Shown: positions 10,179 through 18,436 of the stretch, in pieces | Position numbering within the stretch: the stretch's first letter is position 1 | Layout of the letters: every line of letters starts with the position of its first letter | NCBI RefSeq assembly: GCF_000769405.2 | Contig: NZ_CP053439.1 | Coordinates: 2,232,001 to 2,296,000 of the forward strand | Direction: 5' to 3' | Origin: Rhizobium brockwellii | Lineage (GTDB): Bacteria > Pseudomonadota > Alphaproteobacteria > Rhizobiales > Rhizobiaceae | DNA: 64,000 nt | Notes under the pieces: model-generated | The model's input: the letters and a program-made list of their open reading frames with translations, nothing else | Databases searched by the model: none | Told to the model about the DNA's origin: nothing | Position numbers and translations under genes: made by a program

Positions 10179-11609
10179 TTGCCCGTGCCCCGCCTCACGC
10201 CCATGATCCTTGCGGTCGCCCTGTTCATGGAACAGATGGATTCGACCGTGATCGCCACCAGCCTGCCGGCGATCGCCGCCGATATCGGCACCTCGCCGAT
10301 CGCGCTGAAGCTCGCCGTCACCAGCTATCTCGTGGCGCTGGCGATCTTCATTCCGATCAGCGGCTGGATGTCCGATCGGTTCGGCGCGCGTAACATTTTC
10401 CGCATGGCGATCGTCGTTTTCATGATCGGCTCGATCGCCTGCGCCTTTTCCAACTCGATCACGGCCTTCGTCATCTCACGCCTGATCCAGGGCGCTGGCG
10501 GCTCGATGATGACGCCGGTCAGCCGCTTGCTGCTGGTCCGGGGAACGCCGCGTCACGAACTCGTCGATGCCATGGCCTGGCTTACCATTCCAGCTTTGAT
10601 CGGTCCGATCATGGGTCCGCCGATCGGCGGCTTCCTCACCACCTACCTCACCTGGCACTGGATCTTCTGGATCAACGTCCCGATCGGCGTGCTCGGTATC
10701 ATCCTCGTCACCCGTTTCCTGCCGGCGGTCGAGCCGCGCAGCCCGCGGCCGATGGATTTCCCCGGCTTCTTCCTTTGCGGCATCGGCTTCTCCGGCTTCG
10801 TCTTCGGCCTGTCGGTGATCAGCCTGCCGGCCGTGCCCGTTATCTACGGTTATGTCACGGTTACGATCGGCGTCCTTGCCGGCCTCCTCTACCTCCTGCA
10901 TGCCCGCCGCGTGCCCTATCCGCTTCTCGATCCGAAGATGTTCCGTTACCCGATGTTCCGGGCGGCAATCCTCGGCGCCTCGAATTTCCGCATGGGACTT
11001 GGCGCCCTGCCTTTCCTGATGCCGCTGATGCTCCAGCTCGGCTTCGGCCTGACGCCGCTGCAATCGGGCTCGGTCACCTTCGTCAGCGCGCTCGGCTCCA
11101 TGGGCTCGAAATTCGCCGCCTCGCGCACATTCAATGCTTTCGGCTTCCGCACGGTGATCTCGCTCACCACCTTGCTGGCGGCGATCTTCCTCGGCATCAA
11201 CGGCCTGTTCACCGCCGAAACGCCGCTGTTCCTGATCATGGCCTGCCTGCTGATCGGCGGTCTGTTCCGCTCCATGGCTTTCTCGGGCGTCAACGCCATG
11301 GCCTTCGGCGACGTCGATGATGCCGACAGCAGCCAGGCAACCGCGATCAATGCCGTTGCCCAGCGTATCTCCATGGCGATGGGTGTGGCGATCGCCGGCG
11401 GCATCCTCGAAATTTCCAGTAGCTTCCACGACGGCAAGCTGCTGGTCTCGGATTTCCACATCGCCTTCTTCAGCGTCTCGGCGATTTCGGCGCTGGCCTG
11501 CATCACCTTCCTGCGCCTGCCGCACGATGCCGGCGCGGAACTGACGGCGCGCGGCCGCAAGCGCCGGCACGCCGAGCCCGAAGAGGCCGTGGCGGAAAAT
11601 AGCTCCTAG
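10179..11609 (+). CDS. MFS drug-exporter family protein (DHA2, EmrB/QacA type)
   Basis: 476 residues with about 14 hydrophobic segments, consistent with the 14-TM DHA2 group. Typical motifs are MEQMDSTVIATSLPAIA in TM1, GWMSDRFGARNIF (motif A between TM2 and TM3) and GGFLTTYLTWHWIFWIN. It probably exports a small hydrophobic compound by proton antiport. The start is uncertain: a TTG at 10179 opens the frame, with a GTG at 10185 and an ATG at 10203 as alternatives. It is divergent from bluB, and the B12 riboswitch leader lies between them. No regulator is adjacent. The C-terminus is a basic cytoplasmic tail. Confidence 0.85.
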   Translation: MPVPRLTPMILAVALFMEQMDSTVIATSLPAIAADIGTSPIALKLAVTSYLVALAIFIPISGWMSDRFGARNIFRMAIVVFMIGSIACAFSNSITAFVISRLIQGAGGSMMTPVSRLLLVRGTPRHELVDAMAWLTIPALIGPIMGPPIGGFLTTYLTWHWIFWINVPIGVLGIILVTRFLPAVEPRSPRPMDFPGFFLCGIGFSGFVFGLSVISLPAVPVIYGYVTVTIGVLAGLLYLLHARRVPYPLLDPKMFRYPMFRAAILGASNFRMGLGALPFLMPLMLQLGFGLTPLQSGSVTFVSALGSMGSKFAASRTFNAFGFRTVISLTTLLAAIFLGINGLFTAETPLFLIMACLLIGGLFRSMAFSGVNAMAFGDVDDADSSQATAINAVAQRISMAMGVAIAGGILEISSSFHDGKLLVSDFHIAFFSVSAISALACITFLRLPHDAGAELTARGRKRRHAEPEEAVAENSS

Positions 11610-11830
11610 ATTACTTGTGGCGGGAATGCGCCTCGCGATGAGCGAGGTGAGATCGTCCAATTCTACTTTATGATTTATTCACACATAAAATACACACTGC
11701 GTTTGCGCGTTTTGGGTTGCAGCGAGAGCATGGGCATGAGCGTCCATGATGCGACCGCCAGCGTGATGCCCGTATTGATACGCCGGTCGAAAACATATCC
11801 GACTGAGCCGCATTTCGAGGCCCCCGCGGA

Positions 11831-13717
11831 ATGTTCCATTTTTTGAAGACGCTGCCTCTGACAGCCAAGCTGGCGGCCATCATCGTTGCCGTCAATCTCT
11901 GCGGCATTTCCGCTTTAGCCACCTATACGTGGATGTATGAAACGCGCGCGTTAATCGATGGCGCCAAGGCGAACTGGTCCAAGGATGCCGAGCAGTTTGC
12001 ATCCGTGGCCGCTGGCGGCGTGAAATGGGGCAAGGCGAACGCCGTTCGCGAAGCTTATTCGCTCTACCGCGACGACCCCTCGCTCGACCTCGTCCAATTT
12101 GCCGCATTCAATGCGGACCTCGCCGCCGTCGACACCTGGGCGCGCGATGGCATCAGCGGTCTGCCCGCCGCAGCCGATCTAGCGAAGAGCCTAAGTGCGA
12201 AGCCGGAAAAAACGACCGTCGACGACAGTGGAATATCTGTCGGCGTGGTGACGATCATCGCGCCGCTGCCGCTGGATAAAGCGGGAAAGATCACCGGTTA
12301 CGTCGTCACCAACTGGTCCGTCGAGAAAATCGCCGCCGAAGTCAAGCACAAGGTGCTGATTTCGCTGCTGACCCAGTCCGCAATCACCGCCATCGCCGTT
12401 GCCGCATTCCTTCTCGCCATGCGCAGCCTGGTCGGCCGGCCGATCCGGATCATCAGCGAACGGATCAGCGCGCTGCAGAAGGGCGATCTGGTCTCTCCCG
12501 TTACCTACAAGGAAAACGGCGATGAAATCGGCTTTCTCGCACGTGCCCTGGAAGTTTTCCGTCACGAGGCGATCGCCAAGGTCGAAAGAGAGCAAGCAGC
12601 TGCCGAGCAGAGTGCCTCGCTCGACGCCGAGCGGGCGCGCAACACATTGTTGACCGAAGAAGCCAGCAACACGCAACGGCTGGTCATGAACGCCCTCGAA
12701 AATGCCCTTGAACAGCTCGCCGCCGGCGACTTTTCCATACATCTGGCCGATGTCGGTCCCGAATTCGATAAATTGCGGCAGGATTTCAACAACATGGTCG
12801 ATGCGGTCGCGGCCGCCCTGACCGAGATCAAGACCGCTTCCGTGGCGGTTGAAACCGGTTCGAGCGAGCTGGCGACCTCCGCGGATCAACTCGCCAGGCG
12901 CACCGAGCAGCAGGCAGCCGCATTGGAAGAGACGGCCGCCGCGCTGGATGAAGTGACCACGACGGTCAGAACATCCTCGCAACGCGCCGAAGATGCCGGG
13001 CAGTTGGTCGAGGAGACGAAGCGGAGCGCGCATGTCTCTGCAACGGTTGTGCGTGATGCGATCGGGGCGATGGACCGGATCCAAACCTCGTCTAGCCAGA
13101 TCGGCCGCATCATCGGCGTGATCGACGAAATCGCGTTCCAGACAAACCTGCTGGCGCTGAACGCCGGCGTCGAAGCCGCACGCGCCGGCGAGGCCGGCAA
13201 GGGTTTTGCTGTTGTCGCCCAGGAAGTGCGTGAACTCGCCCAGCGCTCTGCCAATGCAGCCAAGGAAATCAAGAACCTCATCAACGTTTCCAGTCAGGAG
13301 GTCTCTGTCGGCGTCGGGCTGGTGAATCAGACCGGCGATGCCCTCCTGAAGATCGAGGAACAGATCAATCGCATCAGCGACAGCATCGCTTCCATTGTTC
13401 ACTCCTATCGCGAACAGGCGACGGGTCTGCAGGAAATCAATGGTGCGATCAACCAGATGGACCAGACGACACAGCAGAATGCGGCAATGGTCGAGGAAAC
13501 GAACGCCGCCTGCCACGAGCTACTGTCGCAGGGACGCCTGCTGCAGGACTCAGCCGGCCGGTTCACCGTCGCCGCATCTGCGATGAGCCAGCCCAAACCC
13601 GCTCAACCCGCTCGTCAACCCCGCGCCGAGCACCGCCCCGAGCAAAGAACTTTCCTGCAGCGCCGTGCAGGAAATACCGCCGTAGCCGCTTCTCCCGATG
13701 CATGGGAGGAGTTCTGA
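11831..13717 (+). CDS. Methyl-accepting chemotaxis protein
   Basis: 628 residues. TM1 at about 13-35, a periplasmic sensing part of about 140 residues, TM2 near 185-205, then HAMP (about 205-260) and a second HAMP-like segment before the signalling domain. The hairpin tip motif DEIAFQTNLLALNAGVEAA (near 435) is intact, followed by EAGKGFAVVAQEVRELA. It has no C-terminal CheR-docking pentapeptide; it ends PDAWEEF. Senses an unknown ligand and controls CheA. The gene overlaps the upstream open frame of the secreted Cache-like gene, so the two are likely co-transcribed. Confidence 0.93.
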   Translation: MFHFLKTLPLTAKLAAIIVAVNLCGISALATYTWMYETRALIDGAKANWSKDAEQFASVAAGGVKWGKANAVREAYSLYRDDPSLDLVQFAAFNADLAAVDTWARDGISGLPAAADLAKSLSAKPEKTTVDDSGISVGVVTIIAPLPLDKAGKITGYVVTNWSVEKIAAEVKHKVLISLLTQSAITAIAVAAFLLAMRSLVGRPIRIISERISALQKGDLVSPVTYKENGDEIGFLARALEVFRHEAIAKVEREQAAAEQSASLDAERARNTLLTEEASNTQRLVMNALENALEQLAAGDFSIHLADVGPEFDKLRQDFNNMVDAVAAALTEIKTASVAVETGSSELATSADQLARRTEQQAAALEETAAALDEVTTTVRTSSQRAEDAGQLVEETKRSAHVSATVVRDAIGAMDRIQTSSSQIGRIIGVIDEIAFQTNLLALNAGVEAARAGEAGKGFAVVAQEVRELAQRSANAAKEIKNLINVSSQEVSVGVGLVNQTGDALLKIEEQINRISDSIASIVHSYREQATGLQEINGAINQMDQTTQQNAAMVEETNAACHELLSQGRLLQDSAGRFTVAASAMSQPKPAQPARQPRAEHRPEQRTFLQRRAGNTAVAASPDAWEEF

Positions 13718-13776
13718 AGCCAAGCCCATCCGATAAGCCGCATTCCTCAGCAACCGATAATCAGGAAACGAACAAT

Positions 13777-14358
13777 ATGAAGAAAGTTGTGACCGCATTT
13801 CTTTTTGCCTGCACCGCATCTGCCGTGCCCATGGGCGCATCCATGGCACAGGATGCCAAGCTTGCCCCGATCTCCGACTACGTGACGAGCGACGTCAAGC
13901 CCTGGCTCAACGACCCCGCCATCGTCGAGGCCGTAAAGGCGCAGAACGCTGCCAACGCCAATCTCAGCGCAGCCGACGTCGACGCCCTCGACAAGAAGTG
14001 GCGTGCCGAAGTCGATGGCTCCGACCACTCGATGATCGACGGCGTGCTCAACAATGCACTGTCGAAATTCCTTCAGGGAAAGAAGGAAGCTTCCGGCGGC
14101 AAGATCACGGAAATCTTCGTCATGGATGCAAAGGGCCTGAATGTCGGTCAAAGCGACACCACGTCGGACTACTGGCAGGGCGACGAAGCAAAGTTCCAGA
14201 AGTCCTTCGGCGCCGGCAAGGACGCCGTCTTCGTCGATGAGATCGAAAAGGACGAATCGACCCAGACGCTGCAGTCGCAGGCAAGCGTCACGATATCCGA
14301 CGACAAAGGCACGCCGATCGGCGCCATCACCGTCGGTGTCAACGTCGACGCCCTCTGA
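13777..14358 (+). CDS. Secreted single-Cache (PDC-like) protein next to chemoreceptor
   Basis: 193 residues. A signal peptide MKKVVTAFLFACTASA... with an ASMAQ cleavage site is followed by a soluble domain. Segments EIFVMDAKGLNVGQS, TSDYWQGDEAKF and GTPIGAITVGVNV are the signature of PDC/Cache sensor folds normally found inside chemoreceptors and kinases. No TM helix follows, so the protein should be free in the periplasm. The ATG at 13777 with AGGAAA upstream is chosen; it is 60 bp after the chemoreceptor stop. It may bind the ligand and present it to the receptor. Confidence 0.75.
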   Translation: MKKVVTAFLFACTASAVPMGASMAQDAKLAPISDYVTSDVKPWLNDPAIVEAVKAQNAANANLSAADVDALDKKWRAEVDGSDHSMIDGVLNNALSKFLQGKKEASGGKITEIFVMDAKGLNVGQSDTTSDYWQGDEAKFQKSFGAGKDAVFVDEIEKDESTQTLQSQASVTISDDKGTPIGAITVGVNVDAL

Positions 14359-14442
14359 TATCCGGAACCGTGCTTAGTTCGTAAAGCAGTGCAAATGCAT
14401 AGCGCCCAAAAGCATAGGCGATATGCATAAACAACGACTTGG

Positions 14443-14478
14443 AGCACGTCGCATAAGAGAGATCGAATGCGACGTGCT
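14443..14478. repeat. 12-bp perfect hairpin in intergenic DNA
   Basis: AGCACGTCGCAT at 14443-14454 pairs perfectly with 14467-14478 around a 12-nt loop. It sits after the Cache-like gene, about 95 bp before the aroG leader peptide. Without a T tract it is unlikely to be a simple terminator on either strand. The sequence just upstream (14393-14440) loosely resembles the 49-bp repeat family seen at 29120 and 61519. Confidence 0.5.
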
Positions 14479-14573
14479 TTGTGGGTCCCCGGGTGTATCT
14501 TCCACAAGAGTGCCCGATTTTCAGACAGAAAATTCCGCGTGACAACGCCTGGGCGTGACGTTACATACGCGCC

Positions 14574-14648
14574 ATGTCGATCACATCAATCAACGCCTCG
14601 CGATTTTATTGGTACCGCTGCTCACAGCGGATGCGGGTCCATGCGTAA
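14574..14648 (+). CDS. Aromatic-rich leader peptide of the aroG attenuator
   Basis: A 24-codon reading frame starting at ATG 14574 and stopping at TAA 14646-14648. Codons 11-14 (14604-14615) are Phe-Tyr-Trp-Tyr in a row, so all three aromatic amino acids produced by the pathway are sampled at one point. The frame is directly followed by RNA hairpins and a terminator ahead of the DAHP synthase gene. That is the arrangement of transcription attenuators in aromatic amino acid operons. The ribosome-binding site is weak, and translation has not been shown. Confidence 0.75.
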   Translation: MSITSINASRFYWYRCSQRMRVHA

Positions 14649-14704
14649 CTGAATTCGACGCGACGACAACCCGAACAGCCGCTAGTCTACCTGGCGGCTT
14701 TTTT
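14615..14704 (+). terminator. Attenuator hairpins (1:2, 2:3, 3:4) before aroG
   Basis: Region 1 (14615-14620, CCGCTG) pairs with region 2 (14625-14630, CAGCGG), right after the aromatic codons. Region 3 (14677-14685, AGCCGCTAG) pairs with region 4 (14691-14699, CTGGCGGCT) in a 9-bp stem with one G-U pair and a 5-nt loop, followed by a T run at 14699-14704: an intrinsic terminator. Region 2 (AGCGG) can instead pair with CCGCT inside region 3, giving the antiterminator. Ribosome stalling at 14604-14615 would block region 1 and allow read-through. Confidence 0.8.
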
Positions 14705-14739
14705 GTTCCGCGCGGGTATGACCAAACAGGAGCCATACC

Positions 14740-15807
14740 GTGTCTGATACCATTGACGATCTGCGTATCGTCGAAATTACCCCCTTGACCAAGCCTGCCG
14801 ATATCATTGCGGAAATTCCCCGCAATGCTGATGTCAGCAAGACCGTGACCAGCAATCGCGATGCGATCCACCAAATTCTTCGGGGCGACGACGATCGCCT
14901 GATCGTCGTTATCGGCCCCTGCTCGATCCATGATCCCGTTGCCGCCAGGGACTATGCCGCTCGGCTCGCGGAACAGCGGCAGCGCTTCGCCGGCGATCTC
15001 GAGATCGTCATGCGCGTCTATTTCGAAAAGCCCCGTACCACCGTCGGCTGGAAGGGCCTGATGAACGACCCGCATCTCGACGGCAGCTACCGCATTGAGG
15101 AAGGCCTGCGCATCGCCCGGCGTCTGCTGCTCGACATCAATGCGATGGGCCTTCCGGCCGGCGTCGAATTCCTCGACACGATCACGCCGCAGTACATCGC
15201 CGACCTCGTCAGTTGGGGCGCGATCGGCGCGCGCACGACCGAAAGCCAGATCCATCGCCAGCTCGCCTCCGGCCTCTCCTGCCCGATCGGCTTCAAGAAC
15301 GGCACCGACGGCGGCGTCCGCGTTGCGCTGGATGCCATCCTCGCCGCCTCGCAACCGCATCACTTCCCGGCGGTAACGAAGGACGGCCAAGCGGCCATCG
15401 CCTCGACAACAGGCAATGACGATTGCCACATCATCCTGCGCGGCGGCAAGCGGCCGAACTATGAAGCTGCCGACGTCGAGGCTGTCACGAACGAAGCCGT
15501 CAAGCTCGCCGTCGCCCCCCGCATCCTCGTCGATGCCAGCCATGCCAACAGCGGTAAGGACCCGATGAACCAGCCGATTGTCGTCAAATCCGTCGCCGCG
15601 CAGATCGCCGCCGGGAACAACGACATCAAGGGCATGATGATCGAAAGCAACCTCGTCGCCGGCCGCCAGGATCTCATTCCCGGCAAGCCGCTGGTCTACG
15701 GCCAGTCCATCACCGACGGCTGCATCGATTGGGACATGTCGGTCGACGTGCTCGATAATCTGGCCCACGCCGTCCGCGATCGTCGCAAGGCCGCCGTCGC
15801 GGCCTGA
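14740..15807 (+). CDS. aroG: DAHP synthase, class I (AroG type)
   Basis: 3-deoxy-7-phosphoheptulonate synthase: condenses phosphoenolpyruvate and erythrose 4-phosphate, the first step to Phe, Tyr, Trp. 355 residues, the normal length for class I-alpha enzymes. Key stretches: VIGPCSIHDP (metal-binding Cys), RVYFEKPRTTVGWKG, GARTTESQ, FKNGTDG and DASHANSGKDP. The start is GTG at 14740 with AGGAG nearby. It sits 35 bp after the attenuator terminator, so supply of charged aromatic tRNAs probably sets its transcription. A second, unrelated class II DAHP synthase is encoded at 26135-27508. Confidence 0.93.
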   Translation: MSDTIDDLRIVEITPLTKPADIIAEIPRNADVSKTVTSNRDAIHQILRGDDDRLIVVIGPCSIHDPVAARDYAARLAEQRQRFAGDLEIVMRVYFEKPRTTVGWKGLMNDPHLDGSYRIEEGLRIARRLLLDINAMGLPAGVEFLDTITPQYIADLVSWGAIGARTTESQIHRQLASGLSCPIGFKNGTDGGVRVALDAILAASQPHHFPAVTKDGQAAIASTTGNDDCHIILRGGKRPNYEAADVEAVTNEAVKLAVAPRILVDASHANSGKDPMNQPIVVKSVAAQIAAGNNDIKGMMIESNLVAGRQDLIPGKPLVYGQSITDGCIDWDMSVDVLDNLAHAVRDRRKAAVAA

Positions 15808-15822
15808 GCGGCACTATCAAGC

Positions 15823-15845
15823 GCGGCGGGCAGATATCCCGCCGC
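15823..15845 (+). terminator. Probable terminator hairpin after aroG
   Basis: GCGGCGGG and its complement CCCGCCGC flank a 7-nt loop, starting 16 bases after the aroG stop. The stem is strong, but the T run is absent. Confidence 0.55.
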
Positions 15846-16043
15846 CCAACAGGGCGGTGGGGGCCAACCCCGGTTATCTCATGGGTACGTCTACCGGATA
15901 CGGCTTCATAACTCACGCCCGGATGATCGATCCAAGTTCCGATTTGAAAACTGGTACGAGCAACGTGGGGTTACCAACCAACCGCCCCGCCATCATGGGT
16001 GGAGCCCGAGGCCGGATCATCGGCACGCGGAATAGGAGCAGAT

Positions 16044-16568
16044 TCAATAGAGCAGCCGTGGATGCACTGAATCGGGCCCGTGTTCAGTCGCGACCCTGTA
16101 ATAAGTACGCATGTCGTCGCGCTCTTTTTCGTAAGTCCACTTCAAGCCCCATCTGCATTCTTCCGTCATGCAGTCACGGCTCTTCGATTCGAACATATCG
16201 AGTTGAAATGCCTCGCCATTGATTTCGCCGGTGATCGAGCCGGTTTTCCCCTTATCCTTCGATATGAGTTCAAACGCCCCTGCTCGACCATCCAGACAGT
16301 AGATCTTCCCGCGATAGGTTCGCTCGCCGGTCTCCAGCTTCCAGAAATTTGTCTTCACCTGCGACACGCTGTAGCGACCCTTGCATTGCTGCCTTTCGGC
16401 AGAGCCGATCTCAATCGTTCCACCCATCTCCTCACTCTCGTTCCTCGCAGTCACCTTTCCGACCACCGGAGTACCCGTTGCAAGGTAGCTTCCCTCGACA
16501 CCACGGACAAAAAGATATGAACATCCTGCGAGCGTGAAACCCATTGCCACCACGGAGCCGGCGATCAT
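16044..16568 (-). CDS. Lipoprotein of unknown function
   Basis: 174 residues from the chosen ATG. The N-terminus MIAGSVVAMGFTLAGC is a lipoprotein signal with lipobox LAGC, so the Cys at residue 16 would be lipidated. The mature part is mostly beta-type sequence with four further cysteines (near QQCKGRY, YCLDG, RDCMTEECRWG), probably disulfide-bonded. No domain is recognised. An upstream in-frame extension to 16850 looks non-coding. Base composition (about half GC) is lower than that of core genes, as in the neighbouring membrane protein, suggesting an accessory patch. Confidence 0.65.
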   Translation of the reverse strand: MIAGSVVAMGFTLAGCSYLFVRGVEGSYLATGTPVVGKVTARNESEEMGGTIEIGSAERQQCKGRYSVSQVKTNFWKLETGERTYRGKIYCLDGRAGAFELISKDKGKTGSITGEINGEAFQLDMFESKSRDCMTEECRWGLKWTYEKERDDMRTYYRVATEHGPDSVHPRLLY

Positions 16569-16962
16569 AAAACCACGTAGCGTCCACGCGCATCTCAAGA
16601 GAGCCAGCAAGTCTCCACCTCCAGTTTCATCTTCATGTTTGCGGATGCCAAAAGAGCGAGTTGGAGCAGTGGGCGACCAGTCGTTAACAGCCAGAATAGC
16701 ACTGATATTCAGGTCACGATATTTCCCCACAATTAAGAAGATGAATGAATGCCACAGCTCATCCTGAAATAGAATACCTCGTCCGCTTCGGCGAGGTGCA
16801 CGGAACCGGAGGCAGCAACTGCAATCAAACCTTGGCAGTCCCCCAATCACCCACCCCTCATAAGCGTTCGCATCAGCAATTCGGAGATGAGCCCAGGCGC
16901 GACGTTGTCACGCACACTGTAACGTGCAATCCTGCCGAATAAACTTTTTCGATAGCGGACGC

Positions 16963-17475
16963 ATGCCTGTAGAAACTCTTCCGTATCCACCTTGGTGGAG
17001 AATAGCGATTGCGTTGATCGTGGTTCCCTTAATCGCGTCCTTCGCATACGCTCTTTACAGCCCACTGTATCAGGGCCTGCCGGATATGACCGAGCGCGTT
17101 ATCCGAACAACTCAGGCCGTCGCGCTCATTGGTGCGTATCCGCCAACTGCTGTGTTGGGGATTCCATTGCTATTCTACTTCAGGCGACGTGTATGGCCGT
17201 CCCTTGCAAATTGCGCGATGGTTGGGGCCTTTGTTGCGACCTTCCCCTGGATGTGCCTAGTTGCATTTTTCGGCCCTGACGAGGCTTATACTGGTGACCA
17301 CATCACTTACCAAAACGGCATGATGACATGGTGGGGATTGCTGGAGACCCTCAAATTCCTCGCAGTGACAGCTGTATTCGGCTTTGCTGCTGGTGGACTG
17401 TTCTGGCTAATGGCCGCCGCTGGCGTTAAAAGACAGCCCGTTTCTGAAACGGTTCCCAGCAAAGTGTTCGAGTAG
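16963..17475 (+). CDS. Four-TM membrane protein of unknown function
   Basis: 170 residues. Hydrophobic segments lie near residues 12-32, 50-73, 80-102 and 125-148, with a periplasmic acidic loop (FFGPDEAYTGDH). No motif identifies a family. The ATG at 16963 is preferred over a GTG at 16924 because the membrane domain follows it directly; the ribosome-binding site is weak. It is divergent from the lipoprotein gene. GC content is low for this genome. Confidence 0.6.
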   Translation: MPVETLPYPPWWRIAIALIVVPLIASFAYALYSPLYQGLPDMTERVIRTTQAVALIGAYPPTAVLGIPLLFYFRRRVWPSLANCAMVGAFVATFPWMCLVAFFGPDEAYTGDHITYQNGMMTWWGLLETLKFLAVTAVFGFAAGGLFWLMAAAGVKRQPVSETVPSKVFE

Positions 17476-17535
17476 GTGGTCTCTCGATATCATCAGATAC
17501 CCACCACCCGATCACTAAATGGCCGTGCGTCGCTC

Positions 17536-18366
17536 TCAAAAGTTCACCGGGAAATACCGCACATAGGCAAACTCGTCACCGTCTGGTGACCAGCAGGGCA
17601 CGTTGATCGTGCCCTGCCCGCCGAACAGCTCGAACAACGTCTTCAGATTGCCGCCATCCATGTCCATCAGCCGCAGCCGTACGTCGAGGTCGCGCGGATG
17701 GTCGAATACCGACGGGTCGTAGGACAGGAGCAGGACCATGTCGTTGTTGGGCGACGGATGGGCGAACCAGTTGCCGTAATCGTCTGATGTCACCTGCTGG
17801 AGACCCGTGCCGTCGGGATGGACGCGCCAAATCTGCATCAGCCCGGTACGGCTGGAATTGAAATAGATCCACTGGCCGTCCGCAGACCAGTCCGGCCCGT
17901 CATTGCGCCCTTCGCCATGCGTCAGCCGCGTCTCGTCCCCGCCGTCGACGGAGATGGTGTAGATATCGAAGAGGTCGTCGCGGATGCCGCAATAGGCAAG
18001 CTGGCGCCCATCCGGCGACCAGCCATGCCAGTAGGACGGCAGGTTCTGAGTAACAAGCCGCGGCGTGCCGCCTTCGATCGGCAAGGTGTAGATCGCCGAC
18101 TTGCCGAATTCGGTCTTGTCGGAGATGACAATCTGTGTGCCATCGGGCGAAATGCCGTGGTCATTGTTGCAGTTGACGGCAAAGCCGGTATCGACCTTGA
18201 CCACCTCGCCGCCATCGAGCGCCAGGCGATAGAGCAGCCCGTCGCCATTCAGCAGCAGGTAGGAACCATCAGGCGAAAAGTTCGGGGCCTCCACCAGCCT
18301 GTCCGTCTGCCAGACCTCGCGAGCCCTGCCCGTCCTGACATTGTAGATCTCAACCGAGCTGCGCAT
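17536..18366 (-). CDS. TolB-like beta-propeller (PD40 repeat) protein
   Basis: 276 residues made of about six PD40/TolB repeats. The repeat core FSPDGSYLLL, ISPDGTQIVI, WSPDGRQLAY, WSADGQWIYF and WSPDGDEFAY recurs about every 45 residues. No signal peptide is seen, so unlike TolB it is probably cytoplasmic. Such proteins are often binding platforms, and some are oligogalacturonate-lyase-like; the role here is unknown. AGGAGG sits immediately upstream of the ATG. It lies 62 bp downstream of nadE on the same strand and may share its transcript. Confidence 0.82.
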   Translation of the reverse strand: MRSSVEIYNVRTGRAREVWQTDRLVEAPNFSPDGSYLLLNGDGLLYRLALDGGEVVKVDTGFAVNCNNDHGISPDGTQIVISDKTEFGKSAIYTLPIEGGTPRLVTQNLPSYWHGWSPDGRQLAYCGIRDDLFDIYTISVDGGDETRLTHGEGRNDGPDWSADGQWIYFNSSRTGLMQIWRVHPDGTGLQQVTSDDYGNWFAHPSPNNDMVLLLSYDPSVFDHPRDLDVRLRLMDMDGGNLKTLFELFGGQGTINVPCWSPDGDEFAYVRYFPVNF

Positions 18367-18390
18367 GTTTCCTCCTGAAAGTCCTGATGC

Positions 18391-18436
18391 CGTCAGCGAT
18401 CTCGATTGCGTCAGCGATCTCGATTGCGTCAGCGAT
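18391..18436. repeat. 18-bp tandem repeat at the 3' end of nadE
   Basis: The unit CGTCAGCGATCTCGATTG occurs twice exactly (18391-18408, 18409-18426) and a third time for its first 10 bases (18427-18436). The partial third copy overlaps the last codons and stop of nadE, so the array looks like slippage duplication of the gene end. Confidence 0.85.

Noticed and set aside
15935..16040. Possible tRNA-like segment between aroG and the lipoprotein gene
   Set aside because: No cloverleaf with T-arm and acceptor pairing could be drawn.
15857..16222. 121-codon plus-strand frame downstream of aroG
   Set aside because: No ribosome-binding site or family motif; its right part overlaps the lipoprotein gene on the other strand.
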